Assembly (NCBI RefSeq): GCF_020171345.1
Contig: NZ_JAIUZM010000001.1
Span: forward strand, 1,178,001 to 1,242,000
From: Microbulbifer agarilyticus
Lineage (GTDB): Bacteria; Pseudomonadota; Gammaproteobacteria; Pseudomonadales; Cellvibrionaceae
Direction of reading: 5' to 3'
Length of the DNA stretch: 64,000 nucleotides
Part shown: positions 49,858 through 58,798 of the stretch, piece after piece
How positions within the stretch are numbered: the first letter of the stretch is position 1
How the letters are laid out: each line of letters opens with the position of its first letter
The notes under the pieces: model-generated
The model's database searches: none
The model's input: only the letters and a program-made list of their open reading frames with translations
What the model was told of the DNA's origin: nothing
Made by a program: the position numbers and the translations under genes

Positions 49858-51029
49858 CAGGCCGGGGCGGCGACAGCCAGGGCACCGCGCGCTTGTTGCT
49901 GTTGCGTTTCGCTAAGTAGCGACAAATCGCTGCGGGTCGAGAGTACCTCTTCTCGCAACACTTGGCTTGTGCCAGTAGTGACCAGCTCGAGTGGCGCAGT
50001 TTTTAAAGTGGTGCCTATGCGCCACGCGCGGTCGACTTCTTCCGCGCTGGCAGCACCATCGGCGACGATAAGTAGTCCAGCCTGCACGACACTTCCAATA
50101 AGCGCGGTAAAAATTTCCTCACATACTGGTTCGCTGCGAAGAAAACTTTCTGACGCATACGTGGGCGCTGGATAGCAATAAAATCCCTGGCCCGATTTCA
50201 TACCAGTGTGCCCGGCGGCAACAATTGGCTGCAGACAGCGAATTATTTCCGCTTTGAACTGTGCGCGATGGTGGGTTTGTGCGGGTCGCCTCCAGCTATC
50301 CAGTACGACATTCAGGCCAAACAAATCCATCATGCCGAACGGACCCATGGTACCCCCCATATGACGCATCCAGGCGCGGTCTACTTGTTCGACCGTCGCC
50401 CGCGATCGACTGACCAGGAGCATGGCCGTCGTGAGCAGCGGCCCTAGCAGGGAATTCAGGATATAGCCGGGATACTCCTTGTGCAGCACCATTGGCACGC
50501 AACCGAGGCTACGTACGTATTGCTCGAGTACGGCTACAACCCGTTCGCTGGCACGTGGACCCGGGACAATATCCATCAGTGGCGCACCCAGATAAGAATG
50601 CAATGCGGCAAAAGTTTCGCCGTCTCGGAGCCCCACATCCATGTCCGATGGCAATAGCGCGGAAGTGTTACTGGTAAGTAGTGTACCGGGGCGCATCAGC
50701 GCCTCGAGCTGACGCAGTACGGTGCGTTTTATCTCAAGGGATTCCGTGACCGATTCACTGACTAGATCTGCGTCGCCAATGGCAACGGCGAGATCGGAGC
50801 ATGTGCGCACACGCGCCCAGCAATTGTCGATAGCGACTTGCGACACCTTGCCACTGGCTATCAGGAGCCCGGCAATTTCCTGTTGGCGAGCGCGCACAGT
50901 AAGCAGAGCGTCTTCGTCCTGATCGAACAATGTCACCTGATAGCCGGCGATAGCTGCAATCAATGCGTTGTAGCTCCCCATGGTGCCCGCACCGATATAG
51001 CAGATTTTTTTTATCGTTTTCTGGTTCAC
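49857..51029 (-). CDS. 3-hydroxyacyl-CoA dehydrogenase-like protein with altered active site
   Basis: A 390-residue protein. The NAD site is I-G-A-G-T-M-G-S-Y (about 12), and N-T-S-A-L-L (about 120) is typical. In canonical enzymes H-F-F-N-P-x-x-x-M-x-L-V-E supplies the catalytic His–Glu pair. Here it reads H-S-Y-L-G-A-P-L-M-D-I-V-P: the His is kept but the Glu position is Pro. The next motif P-G-Y-I-L-N-S is near normal, and the C-terminal helical domain (about 190–375) is complete and partly duplicated. It may be a divergent dehydrogenase for an unusual substrate or a non-enzymatic binder. It lies between the acetoacetate-decarboxylase-like gene and the coupled SDR. Confidence 0.82.
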   Translation of the reverse strand: MNQKTIKKICYIGAGTMGSYNALIAAIAGYQVTLFDQDEDALLTVRARQQEIAGLLIASGKVSQVAIDNCWARVRTCSDLAVAIGDADLVSESVTESLEIKRTVLRQLEALMRPGTLLTSNTSALLPSDMDVGLRDGETFAALHSYLGAPLMDIVPGPRASERVVAVLEQYVRSLGCVPMVLHKEYPGYILNSLLGPLLTTAMLLVSRSRATVEQVDRAWMRHMGGTMGPFGMMDLFGLNVVLDSWRRPAQTHHRAQFKAEIIRCLQPIVAAGHTGMKSGQGFYCYPAPTYASESFLRSEPVCEEIFTALIGSVVQAGLLIVADGAASAEEVDRAWRIGTTLKTAPLELVTTGTSQVLREEVLSTRSDLSLLSETQQQQARGALAVAAPA

Positions 51030-51055
51030 TACTTCTTACCTAAACGTCGCAGGAC

Positions 51056-51865
51056 TTAACGGATCGCGCGCGGCAATCGATCGGGTACTAGCAGGTTGAC
51101 ACTGCAGCGCGCGACCATCGCTGGGCGATACTCGATTACCGGCAACGCCTGAATAGCATTGACGATATGGAACTGGGTTGGGTTTTGTTCCCAGCTGAGC
51201 TGCTGCCAAGCCACACTGCCACTACCCACCTGCACATCGTGGTAATGGGTTTCCGAGGGAAAGGTGGTGGCTTCACTAACGCTGGATCCAAAGCCTCCGA
51301 TCGCCGGCATATAGCGCCAAGCCATGGGGTTATCGCGGCCTTGTTGTGCCGCGGTCGATTCCGCAATCTCTTCGGCCGTTGGCGGTCGCAGGTCGTCCAC
51401 CTGCAAATTAACAATCGAGTTGTCGAAATGTCGGGCTTCGGCGTGCCAGCAGCCGTTGTTTACGGTGTGTTCAGGGATATCGGCATAGATTTTGGGAATT
51501 CCCTGCAGCTCGCGCCCAGTCAGAATTGGATCCGTGAGGTTTTCCCACATCGCCAGGGTATAAGTGCCACGCAATTGGTCGTGCCGACCATCAAAGCGGG
51601 CATTGGCATGGACGCCGATCAGGTTATAGCCATGCCCGGCGAGCCAGTCGACCTGCTTGTTGCAGGCGTACACAACCGTGATCACAGGCTCGTCATCGAG
51701 AGAAAAAGGTTCCGGTAGGTAACGGGCGAGCTTTTCGCCATCGGTAACATAGGACACCACCATCATAGTGACATCGCGGTACCAGCCACTGGCGCGGGCA
51801 TCGCTACCTCGCGGCCCGAAGTGCGCGGGCATGGCAAATGGTTGGTTTACAGGAAGGTCTCGCAT
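51056..51865 (-). CDS. Acetoacetate decarboxylase family protein
   Basis: A 269-residue protein of the ADC-like fold. G-R-E-L-Q-G-I-P-K-I-Y-A-D (about 118–130) corresponds to the active-site segment, in which true decarboxylases have adjacent lysines forming the Schiff base. One Lys is present and the second position is Ile. Other marks are V-V-Y-A-C-N-K and Y-T-L-A-M-W-E-N. Relatives with a single active-site Lys include aldolase- or dehydratase-like enzymes, so decarboxylation is not assured. It is the second gene of the operon, 108 bases after the TonB receptor. Confidence 0.85.
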   Translation of the reverse strand: MRDLPVNQPFAMPAHFGPRGSDARASGWYRDVTMMVVSYVTDGEKLARYLPEPFSLDDEPVITVVYACNKQVDWLAGHGYNLIGVHANARFDGRHDQLRGTYTLAMWENLTDPILTGRELQGIPKIYADIPEHTVNNGCWHAEARHFDNSIVNLQVDDLRPPTAEEIAESTAAQQGRDNPMAWRYMPAIGGFGSSVSEATTFPSETHYHDVQVGSGSVAWQQLSWEQNPTQFHIVNAIQALPVIEYRPAMVARCSVNLLVPDRLPRAIR

Positions 51866-51973
51866 GGGTACCTCAAAAAAAGTCCGGTAGCGGCAACGGA
51901 AACATGAACCGCATGCCGCAGCAATTTTCTATGGACCGGCGCGACCCCTTCTGGGGCCACACCTTAGTCCGCT

Positions 51974-54415
51974 TTAGAAGTTGTACTTCAAGCGGAGGCC
52001 GACAAGACGCGGATCGCTCAATGTCGACACAGCAGTCTGGGTCACCGTGCTCGGACGCTCGCGGTAGGTAACGTGGCGGTCGTCGCTGAGATTCTTGACG
52101 AAGCCAGTAACCTCCCAGGTGTCATCCAACGAGGCCACGTTCAAACGCAAATCGATGCGATCGCTGGAATCCAGCAGGTCGTAATCGTCGCGATTGAAGG
52201 CCGTCATATATTGCTCTCCGGTGTACAAGTAACTACCGGTAGCGCTCCACTGAAAACCAATGGCTTCCCAGCTGTAGGTCAGATTGGCTGAGGCTTTGTG
52301 CTCAGGGCTGAGCGGGAAGGCATTACCCGTAAGATTCTGTTCGGCTATACACAGATCGTCGAACACCAGGCCCTCTGCGCGTGGGCCCAACGCACAGGCG
52401 TTAAGATCAGCGGACGAGAAGTCTTCAAAGCGGGTGTTGTTGTAGGAGTATGTGCCGCTGAGCATCAAGTTTTCGGTCAGCAGGGCCACCAACTCGGTCT
52501 CGAGGCCTGTAGCACTGGCTTCGGCGGCATTTTCATAACTCGCCAGGCCAACGCCATTAATCACGGTCTGTTTGAGAACCTGCATATCTTCATACGCATA
52601 ATGGTAAACCGACGCACTCAAGTTCACCCGGTTGTCGGCAAAGCTGCCACGGTAGCCAATTTCCGTTGAAGTCAGGGTTTCCGGCTCAACCATATCCACA
52701 TCAGTGCTGGCGGTGGGCTGAAGGAAATTGAAACCGCCCGAGCGGTAGCCTGTAGCAACAAAGCCATATAGGAATTGGTCTTCACTGAGCGTGTAGTCGA
52801 GGCCCAGCTTCCACGTAGGCTGATCCCAGGACTCGGATTCCGAGCGAGACACAAACGGGCTTGACGGGTCACCAACGTACTGTGCGAACGTCAGATCACT
52901 ACCGGACTTTTCGTCTTTTGAGTAACGCGCCCCCAGGGTAACTACCAGATCATCATTGACGCTCCAATCCATCTGCCCATAAACGGCGCTAGATGTGGTT
53001 TCGAGGTCGGCAGTAGCCTTGTAGAGGTAGCCATCCGGGTTCACCGTCTGGCCGATAAAGCTGCCGAAAACTCCGTAAACCGCCATCAGCTCCGCATTGC
53101 GTTCTTGGTAGCTGATGTCCTGAAACTCATCACTGCTGTAATAGTAGAGACCACCGATAAAATTCACCGATCCGTCCAGGTCGCTACTCAGCTGTAACTC
53201 GTGCGAGGTAAAATCCGCTTGCTGTTCAAATGAGAAAATCAGGTCGGAAGGCGTGGCGCCAATACCGGTCACCAGAGAAACTGGGAGCGGACCAAACTCA
53301 GTGGTTAGGAAGAGGTTGTTCCAATCAAGGCCTGAGTCGCCGGAAGCAGTGAGATCCGCATCGAGCGCACGACTGAAATCAAAGTTCGAATGTCCTGCGG
53401 TATATTTGAGGGTGAAGCTGTCGGTATCCAGCTCACTGGTAAAGAAGACAGCGTCACGTTCGCTGGTCTGGGTCGGTGTGAAGTCGATTGAAACTTGGCT
53501 GGAATTCTTGACACCCGGATTTTCCGCGGTCATCCCCTGATGCATATTGGCAAAATTCTGCCCCGGATACATACCCGGGAAATTCAGCACCGTGGTGCCG
53601 ACATAAGCATCGCGTACTTCCTGCACGTAATCGGTCGCAAAAGGTTCCAACGTGTAACCATTGGAGGGATTGCTATCAGACTGCGCGCGCATCACCTTGA
53701 CGGTATTGGTCCAGTTATCGGTGGTTTCATGGCGCAGGCTAATGGTGCCGTACTGGTTTTCCCGGTTGTCGTAGTCGTCACCGTTGTAGATATTTTCCTG
53801 AAAACCATCGCGGCGAATATCGGAGATTGCGGCAAGGACTGAAAGCTTTTCTGTGACCGGGCCGGTGGTCAGTACCTGGCCCACCGTGTGACCATAGTTG
53901 CCCAGCTCAGCAACGATGGAAGTACCCCATTCTTCGCTGTCTGGCTGCTTGCTGACGAGATTGATGGCACCACCAATCGAGTTGCGACCGTAAAGGGTGC
54001 CCTGTGGGCCACGCAGGACCTCAACACGCTCGATGTCGAGGAAGTTCGACATGGTGAATACGTCGGTTTCCGTGTTGTAGACGCCGTCCCAGTACAGGCC
54101 GACACCGGGGTCCGAGCCCAACGCCACGTTGGGGCGGCCTACGCCGCGAATACTGACCCGACTGGGCGCAATGGTCAGTGAGGGCGAACGCACCGCGAGA
54201 TCCTGCGGGCCATCCAGACCCAGCTCATCGCGCGCCTTGCTGTCGAAAGCAGATACTGCCGCGGCAGTTTCCATCAGGCCGGTCTCACGCTTGTTGGCGG
54301 TGACCACGATTTCTTCCAAAGTAGTTTCTGCACCGGCTGGTACCGCTGCTACCAGTGCTGTCACGGCCGCACACAATCGGTGGGTAGGGAATCGCTTGTA
54401 GAAATTGGACTTCAT
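51974..54415 (-). CDS. TonB-dependent outer-membrane receptor
   Basis: An 813-residue receptor. A signal peptide (1–29) precedes E-E-I-V-V-T-A-N-K-R (TonB-box/plug start). The plug domain follows (about 40–155) with V-S-I-R-G-V-G and R-V-E-V-L-R-G-P-Q-G-T-L-Y-G-R-N-S-I-G-G. The remainder is a 22-strand barrel ending in aromatic Y-N-F. The sequence type is that of receptors linked to catabolic clusters in sphingomonads and marine gammaproteobacteria rather than siderophore receptors, and no Fur-like site was noticed. It leads the operon and is divergent from the TetR gene. Its ligand is probably the hydrophobic substrate of the pathway. Confidence 0.93.
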   Translation of the reverse strand: MKSNFYKRFPTHRLCAAVTALVAAVPAGAETTLEEIVVTANKRETGLMETAAAVSAFDSKARDELGLDGPQDLAVRSPSLTIAPSRVSIRGVGRPNVALGSDPGVGLYWDGVYNTETDVFTMSNFLDIERVEVLRGPQGTLYGRNSIGGAINLVSKQPDSEEWGTSIVAELGNYGHTVGQVLTTGPVTEKLSVLAAISDIRRDGFQENIYNGDDYDNRENQYGTISLRHETTDNWTNTVKVMRAQSDSNPSNGYTLEPFATDYVQEVRDAYVGTTVLNFPGMYPGQNFANMHQGMTAENPGVKNSSQVSIDFTPTQTSERDAVFFTSELDTDSFTLKYTAGHSNFDFSRALDADLTASGDSGLDWNNLFLTTEFGPLPVSLVTGIGATPSDLIFSFEQQADFTSHELQLSSDLDGSVNFIGGLYYYSSDEFQDISYQERNAELMAVYGVFGSFIGQTVNPDGYLYKATADLETTSSAVYGQMDWSVNDDLVVTLGARYSKDEKSGSDLTFAQYVGDPSSPFVSRSESESWDQPTWKLGLDYTLSEDQFLYGFVATGYRSGGFNFLQPTASTDVDMVEPETLTSTEIGYRGSFADNRVNLSASVYHYAYEDMQVLKQTVINGVGLASYENAAEASATGLETELVALLTENLMLSGTYSYNNTRFEDFSSADLNACALGPRAEGLVFDDLCIAEQNLTGNAFPLSPEHKASANLTYSWEAIGFQWSATGSYLYTGEQYMTAFNRDDYDLLDSSDRIDLRLNVASLDDTWEVTGFVKNLSDDRHVTYRERPSTVTQTAVSTLSDPRLVGLRLKYNF

Positions 54416-54703
54416 GCCGGTAGACCTCCAGGCCTTTTTATCGTTGTAAATGCGGAAGCTCTCGGGCCGGAATAATTCCGACTGGGCATACCGCCAGTAG
54501 CACTAACATCAATCGCTGGTGCAGAAAAACTTGCACGCAAACAAATTTATTCACATTCATTTGATTGGTCAACAAGTTATTAGTCATTTTTTCTGCATCT
54601 AGGCTGTCATTCCCATGTTAAAATTAGCGTCTCCAGACTATCTTTCGGCCAAATACTGTTCAATCTGTTTCTTAATTGAACCACTCAGTCACACGAGGTT
54701 TCT
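54416..54703. other. Divergent control region between the TonB receptor and TetR genes
   Basis: About 290 bases, AT-richer than the flanks, with no gene. The short dyad TTGA-TTGG-TCAA (54561–54572) is the only symmetric element noticed and is too short to name as the TetR operator. Confidence 0.35.
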
Positions 54704-55351
54704 ATGTCATCGGTAACCGCCACCTCGAGCGGGGGGCGCACACGGCGTGTTCAGGAAAGGGCAGAGGCCACCAAGGCCAAGCTGGTCGATGCGGGAAAAC
54801 TAATGTTCTCTGAGCGCGGCTTTGATGCAGTTTCCCTGCGTGATATCGAAAATGCCGCCAAGGTAAAACGCGGATTGCTGGCCTATCACTTTGGCGACAA
54901 AGAGGCTTTCTGGAAGTCCGTGGTGGCGACGGTGTTCAGTGGCATGCACGAAGAGTTCGAGCAGCGCCTGGGGCTATTGCGCGAGGTTTCCGAAAGCGAG
55001 CACTTAGCCTTTATTGTGCGCTTTTATGTGGGCTACCACGCACGCCACCCGGAGCTAAGCCGCTTGATGGCTCAGGAAGCAACCCGGGATAGCTGGCGCA
55101 TTCAGTACTTGATTGAGCAGTACATTGCACCAGCCTGCGAGAAAATGCAGCGATTGGTGGGTGACTCCCTGCAGTTAGACCGGGATGCCTTTGTGCACTG
55201 GTACTACATCATGGTCAGCGCCTCGTCGACCATATTTTCTTTTGCGCCCGAGTGCCGGCGCCTATTCAATATTGACCCCTGTGAAGAAGTGCGCGTCGAT
55301 AGACATGCGGATATGCTAGTGCAGATGTTGCTGCGGCTGAAACAGGAATAA
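54704..55351 (+). CDS. TetR family transcriptional regulator
   Basis: A 215-residue protein. The N-terminal helix-turn-helix (about 22–68) contains L-M-F-S-E-R-G-F-D-A-V-S-L-R-D-I and R-G-L-L-A-Y-H-F-G-D-K-E-A-F-W. The C-terminal ligand domain with H-P-E-L-S-R-L-M-A-Q-E-A is typical of the CerR/DUF1956-like TetR group. It is divergent from the TonB receptor operon and is the obvious candidate to repress it until the substrate or its CoA ester appears. Confidence 0.92.
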   Translation: MSSVTATSSGGRTRRVQERAEATKAKLVDAGKLMFSERGFDAVSLRDIENAAKVKRGLLAYHFGDKEAFWKSVVATVFSGMHEEFEQRLGLLREVSESEHLAFIVRFYVGYHARHPELSRLMAQEATRDSWRIQYLIEQYIAPACEKMQRLVGDSLQLDRDAFVHWYYIMVSASSTIFSFAPECRRLFNIDPCEEVRVDRHADMLVQMLLRLKQE

Positions 55352-55393
55352 TTACTCATCGCGCAAAAAGACGTTTACTGCGGGAAGGGCTGC

Positions 55394-55819
55394 TCAAGTA
55401 GAAACGGCAACACCCGCTTCCGCAAAAGCGGTCGCAGTGTCTGCATAGGGATGCGCCCCACCAATCACCAGTGATGCCAAGCGCTCCCGCGCGTGCGCAG
55501 CCATTCCGAATCCTATCCAGCCACCCATCGAATAATCCCAATAATGCACACGGGTTAATCCGAGAGCATCGAGCACACAAAGCACATCCCCGACCCGATT
55601 GGGCAGATCATAGGCGCTTTGCTCGTGAGGCTTATCACTCTGACCATGTCCACGACCATCGATCATGATCAGTTGGAACTGGTCGCGCAAAGCATCGACA
55701 TAGCCATTTTCGTCCCAGGCTTCCAGCCTGGAAGTACTGCCATGCTGTAGAACCAGTGGAGCACCTTAACCGGTAACACGATAATGAATATGCAGGCCTC
55801 GATTCATGGCGTATGGCAT
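55394..55819 (-). pseudogene. Alpha/beta hydrolase, disrupted
   Basis: Reading from ATG at 55819, the frame gives M-P-Y-A-M-N-R-G-L-H-I-H-Y-R-V-T-G, then an in-frame TAA (55766–55768), then continues G-A-P-L-V-L-Q-H-G with clear hydrolase features: D-G-R-G-H-G-Q-S-D, and Y-S-M-G-G-W in place of the usual G-x-S-x-G nucleophile elbow. It ends at a second stop near 55394, after about 140 residues where relatives have 250–290, so the C-terminal part with the catalytic His is missing. It is therefore a decayed gene, broken twice. It lies beyond the TetR gene and may be a relic of the catabolic region. Confidence 0.8.
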
Positions 55820-55916
55820 AGAAAGACCTGGTATTTTCTGGGGTATAAAGCGGAGATCAGAGCGGTCATGTTAGAGTAATTTCCTACTCGCCTGTACAAA
55901 CTAATCGGGGGTTCCT

Positions 55917-56795
55917 GTGAACAAAGCAGAAAAAATTTCCGCGCTTGCGATACCGGTCATACTGGCGATTGCGGCAGGCCTGGCCGCGCTGCTGTCCTCG
56001 CACAGCGTCTGGCTTGCTGGTGCGCCCCTGCTGGTGTGGATGTTTGTACTGGCATTCGTCCTGCAGTGGCTGGTCTTCATTCCATCATTCCTCGCGCAAA
56101 CCGAAAAGTTTTTTGACCTCACCGGCAGCGTGACCTATCTCAGCGTGGTGCTGGTGCCGCTGTGGTTAAACCCGCAGTCGTCGTCGCGCGCAATCCTGGT
56201 GGCAATACTCGTGAGTTTGTGGGCGCTGCGGCTGGGTTCGTTTCTATTTTCCCGCATTCTCAAAGACGGCAAAGACCGTCGCTTCGACGCCATCAAGCCA
56301 TCGTTTTTGCGCTTCCTGATGGTATGGACGCTGCAGGGATTGTGGGTGAGTGTCACCGCCTGTTGCGCACTGGTAGTACTTACCAGTGCGAACGCGGAAC
56401 CACTGGGTATTTGGGCGGTAGCCGGGACGCTTTTGTGGTTGCTCGGCATGGCCATCGAGGTGGTCGCCGATACCCAGAAATCGCGCTTCAAGGCCAACCC
56501 AGCAAACCGCGGCCGCTTTATTGATAGTGGCTTGTGGGCCTGGTCGCGCCATCCGAATTACGCCGGCGAGATATTGCTGTGGACCGGTATCGCTCTGATC
56601 GCGGTGCCGGTGCTGCAAGGCAGCCAGTGGGCGGCACTGATTTCACCGGTTTTTGTCTTTGTTCTGCTGCGCTATATCAGTGGCGTGCCGATGCTGGAAA
56701 AGCGCGCCGATGAACGCTGGGGCGATCAGGCAGACTACCAGCGCTATAAGGCCCGCACCCGTCTGCTATGGCCAGTGCCCGTGAAAGCGCACTAA
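55917..56795 (+). CDS. DUF1295 family membrane protein (steroid 5-alpha-reductase-like)
   Basis: A 292-residue protein from GTG at 55917 with about seven membrane helices. The C-terminal third has the family pattern F-K-A-N-P-A-N-R-G-R-F-I-D-S-G-L-W-A-W-S-R-H-P-N-Y-A-G-E-I (about 195–225) and later the R-A-D-E-R-W-G region. This NADPH/SAM-pocket pattern is shared by the DUF1295, steroid reductase and isoprenylcysteine methyltransferase families. The reaction is unknown; a lipid or isoprenoid substrate is likely. It appears monocistronic. Confidence 0.87.
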   Translation: MNKAEKISALAIPVILAIAAGLAALLSSHSVWLAGAPLLVWMFVLAFVLQWLVFIPSFLAQTEKFFDLTGSVTYLSVVLVPLWLNPQSSSRAILVAILVSLWALRLGSFLFSRILKDGKDRRFDAIKPSFLRFLMVWTLQGLWVSVTACCALVVLTSANAEPLGIWAVAGTLLWLLGMAIEVVADTQKSRFKANPANRGRFIDSGLWAWSRHPNYAGEILLWTGIALIAVPVLQGSQWAALISPVFVFVLLRYISGVPMLEKRADERWGDQADYQRYKARTRLLWPVPVKAH

Positions 56796-56886
56796 GCAAC
56801 ACTCGTCGGACGCAATGCGTAACAAAAGGCGATGCTCGAGGAGTGCTAATCTGGATGAATAGCTAACCCTCCTCGGAACAAGCCCC

Positions 56887-57519
56887 ATGCCCACCGCGGA
56901 CGCCGCCACGGTCTTCACCCAACGCTGTCGCTTGCGAAGGCTGGAGACCTTTGTCGACGTGGCCTACGCTGTCCTGTTCGTCAATTTCATTATGTACCTG
57001 CCGGCCACCGAGGATATGACCTGGGTGGAAATGCCCTACGGTCTGCTCAGCCTGCTGGTGGCAGACCCAGAATTGCTGCTGCGCCTGGTAATTGCGGTGG
57101 GTCTTACCCTGATTAACTGGAACCTTACCCACAAGCTGCTGGGGCCGGTGGAGCGCTCCGACGGCCTACACACCTTGCTGGTACTGCTGCAGCTGGTGGT
57201 GGTTGGGCTTTACCTGTTCTTTGCGGTTGCAGACCCGCAATTGGTGAGTGTTTCGTCGCCGGTGGGGCAGAGCAGTTGCCTGGCCATATCCGGTCTGATT
57301 GGTCTTTTGGGCTGGAAGTACGCCTGCCGCAAGGGATTTGCCCACCCCGAACTGGACGCCCGCGAGCGGCGCGCGGTCGCACGGCGCTCGACGATCGAGC
57401 CGCTTACCGCAGCACTCACCATCGGCCTCGCGTTTATCGGCCCCACGGTGTGGGAGCTGGGCTGGTTAATCATTCCTCCACTGCTGATCGCACTGTGGCG
57501 CACATTGGGCTGGAAGTGA
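56887..57519 (+). CDS. TMEM175-like (DUF1211) membrane protein
   Basis: A 210-residue protein with about five to six hydrophobic segments. R-L-R-R-L-E-T-F-V-D-V-A-Y-A-V at residues 15–29 resembles the first helix of TMEM175 potassium channels, where R-x-x-x-F-S-D-G-V-F-A is expected; here the F-S-D-G is F-V-D-V. N-W-N-L-T-H-K-L-L (about 78) matches the W-x-x-H region of helix 3. The altered filter-forming helix means it may not conduct potassium. It is followed at 37 bases by a glycosyltransferase gene with no obvious link. Confidence 0.55.
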   Translation: MPTADAATVFTQRCRLRRLETFVDVAYAVLFVNFIMYLPATEDMTWVEMPYGLLSLLVADPELLLRLVIAVGLTLINWNLTHKLLGPVERSDGLHTLLVLLQLVVVGLYLFFAVADPQLVSVSSPVGQSSCLAISGLIGLLGWKYACRKGFAHPELDARERRAVARRSTIEPLTAALTIGLAFIGPTVWELGWLIIPPLLIALWRTLGWK

Positions 57520-57556
57520 ATACGCGGCGCCCGCGTTAACTGGCATAATCCCGCAA

Positions 57557-58798
57557 ATGCTTTCCGATCCCCCTTTAAAACGCGCCCTGCTGATTGCCAA
57601 GCAGTGGCCCGAACCCGCCTCCACGGCTGCCGGCCGACGCACACTGGATATTCTCGACCTGCTCGCCGAGGCGGGCTATGCCGTGGAAATTGGCAGCCCC
57701 GCACAGCCCACGCCTTTTCAGGCAAAGTCCGGATACGGCGAACACCAGATCGAAGTGAACGAGTCCAGTTTTGATGACTGGGTGCGCCAGCTGGACCCGA
57801 CGCTGGTGATTTACGACCGCTTTATGATGGAAGAGCAGTTCGGCTGGCGCGTGCGCGAGCAGTGCCCACAGGCGATGACGATTCTCGACACCAGCGATTT
57901 TCACAGCCTGCGCGAAGCGCGTCATCAGGCGGCAAAAACCGGTGACGCGCTCAACCTGTTCCATGCCAGTGCGGAACGTGAAATCGCCGCCATGGCGCGC
58001 TGTGATCTCACCGTTATGATTTCCCAGGTGGAGGTGGACCTGCTCCAGCAGCACTTCTGCCTGCCGGACTGGCAACTGCACTACCTGCCGTTTCTGGTGC
58101 GGGAAATGCCAGACCTCGACGCGCTGCCGGATTTCGAACAGCGCGAGCACCTGGCAATGATCGGCGGCTTCAAGCATGCCCCGAACCGCGATGCGGTAGC
58201 CTGGTTTGCCGAAACTATCTGGCCCCGGGTGCGCGCATTGCTGCCGGAAGTGGAATGCCACGTGTACGGCGCCTATGCCGATCACGCCATGCAGCGCTTC
58301 CACAAACCAAAGGCCGGGCTGCGCATTGTCGGGCGCACCGACGATGCACTGGCGACCCTAGCCCGCTATCGCCTGAACCTGGCGCCACTGCGGTTTGGCG
58401 CGGGGCAGAAGGGCAAGATTCTCGACGGCTGGCTTTCCGGCACCCCCACCGTGACCACCCCTATCGGTGCGGAATCCATGGCGAGTACGGATGCCTGGGG
58501 TTACCCGGTGAGCGACTGCCCGGATACCTTTGCCGCAACCACCGCCGAGCTCTATCAGAACAAGGCGGCGTGGCAGCAGGTGCGCGCTGCCGGCACTCGG
58601 GCTCTCGCCAGCGGGTTTACCTACGCCGATCATGCGCCGCAATTTCTCGCACGTATCGAAGCCATTGCCGCGGACCTGGAGGCGCACCGCAACCGCAACA
58701 TCTGGGGACGCATCCTGCGGCGCACCGAACACCGCGCCGAGGAATTTATGAGCCGCTGGATCGAGGCAAAAAACACGTTAGCGAACAGCAACAAATAG
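57557..58798 (+). CDS. GT4-like glycosyltransferase
   Basis: A 413-residue protein with a GT-B fold plan. The N-terminal half has A-L-L-I-A-K-Q-W-P-E and P-A-S-T-A-A-G-R-R-T, and the C-terminal half has M-I-G-G-F-K-H-A-P-N-R-D-A-V, V-H-V-Y-G-A-Y and the donor region L-A-P-L-R-F-G-A-G-Q-K-G-K-I-L-D-G-W. This matches the Glycos_transf_1-type (PF13692) proteins that transfer sugars onto surface glycans. No signal peptide. The basic C-terminal helix could associate with the membrane. Donor and acceptor are unknown, and no polysaccharide cluster surrounds it. Confidence 0.82.
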   Translation: MLSDPPLKRALLIAKQWPEPASTAAGRRTLDILDLLAEAGYAVEIGSPAQPTPFQAKSGYGEHQIEVNESSFDDWVRQLDPTLVIYDRFMMEEQFGWRVREQCPQAMTILDTSDFHSLREARHQAAKTGDALNLFHASAEREIAAMARCDLTVMISQVEVDLLQQHFCLPDWQLHYLPFLVREMPDLDALPDFEQREHLAMIGGFKHAPNRDAVAWFAETIWPRVRALLPEVECHVYGAYADHAMQRFHKPKAGLRIVGRTDDALATLARYRLNLAPLRFGAGQKGKILDGWLSGTPTVTTPIGAESMASTDAWGYPVSDCPDTFAATTAELYQNKAAWQQVRAAGTRALASGFTYADHAPQFLARIEAIAADLEAHRNRNIWGRILRRTEHRAEEFMSRWIEAKNTLANSNK

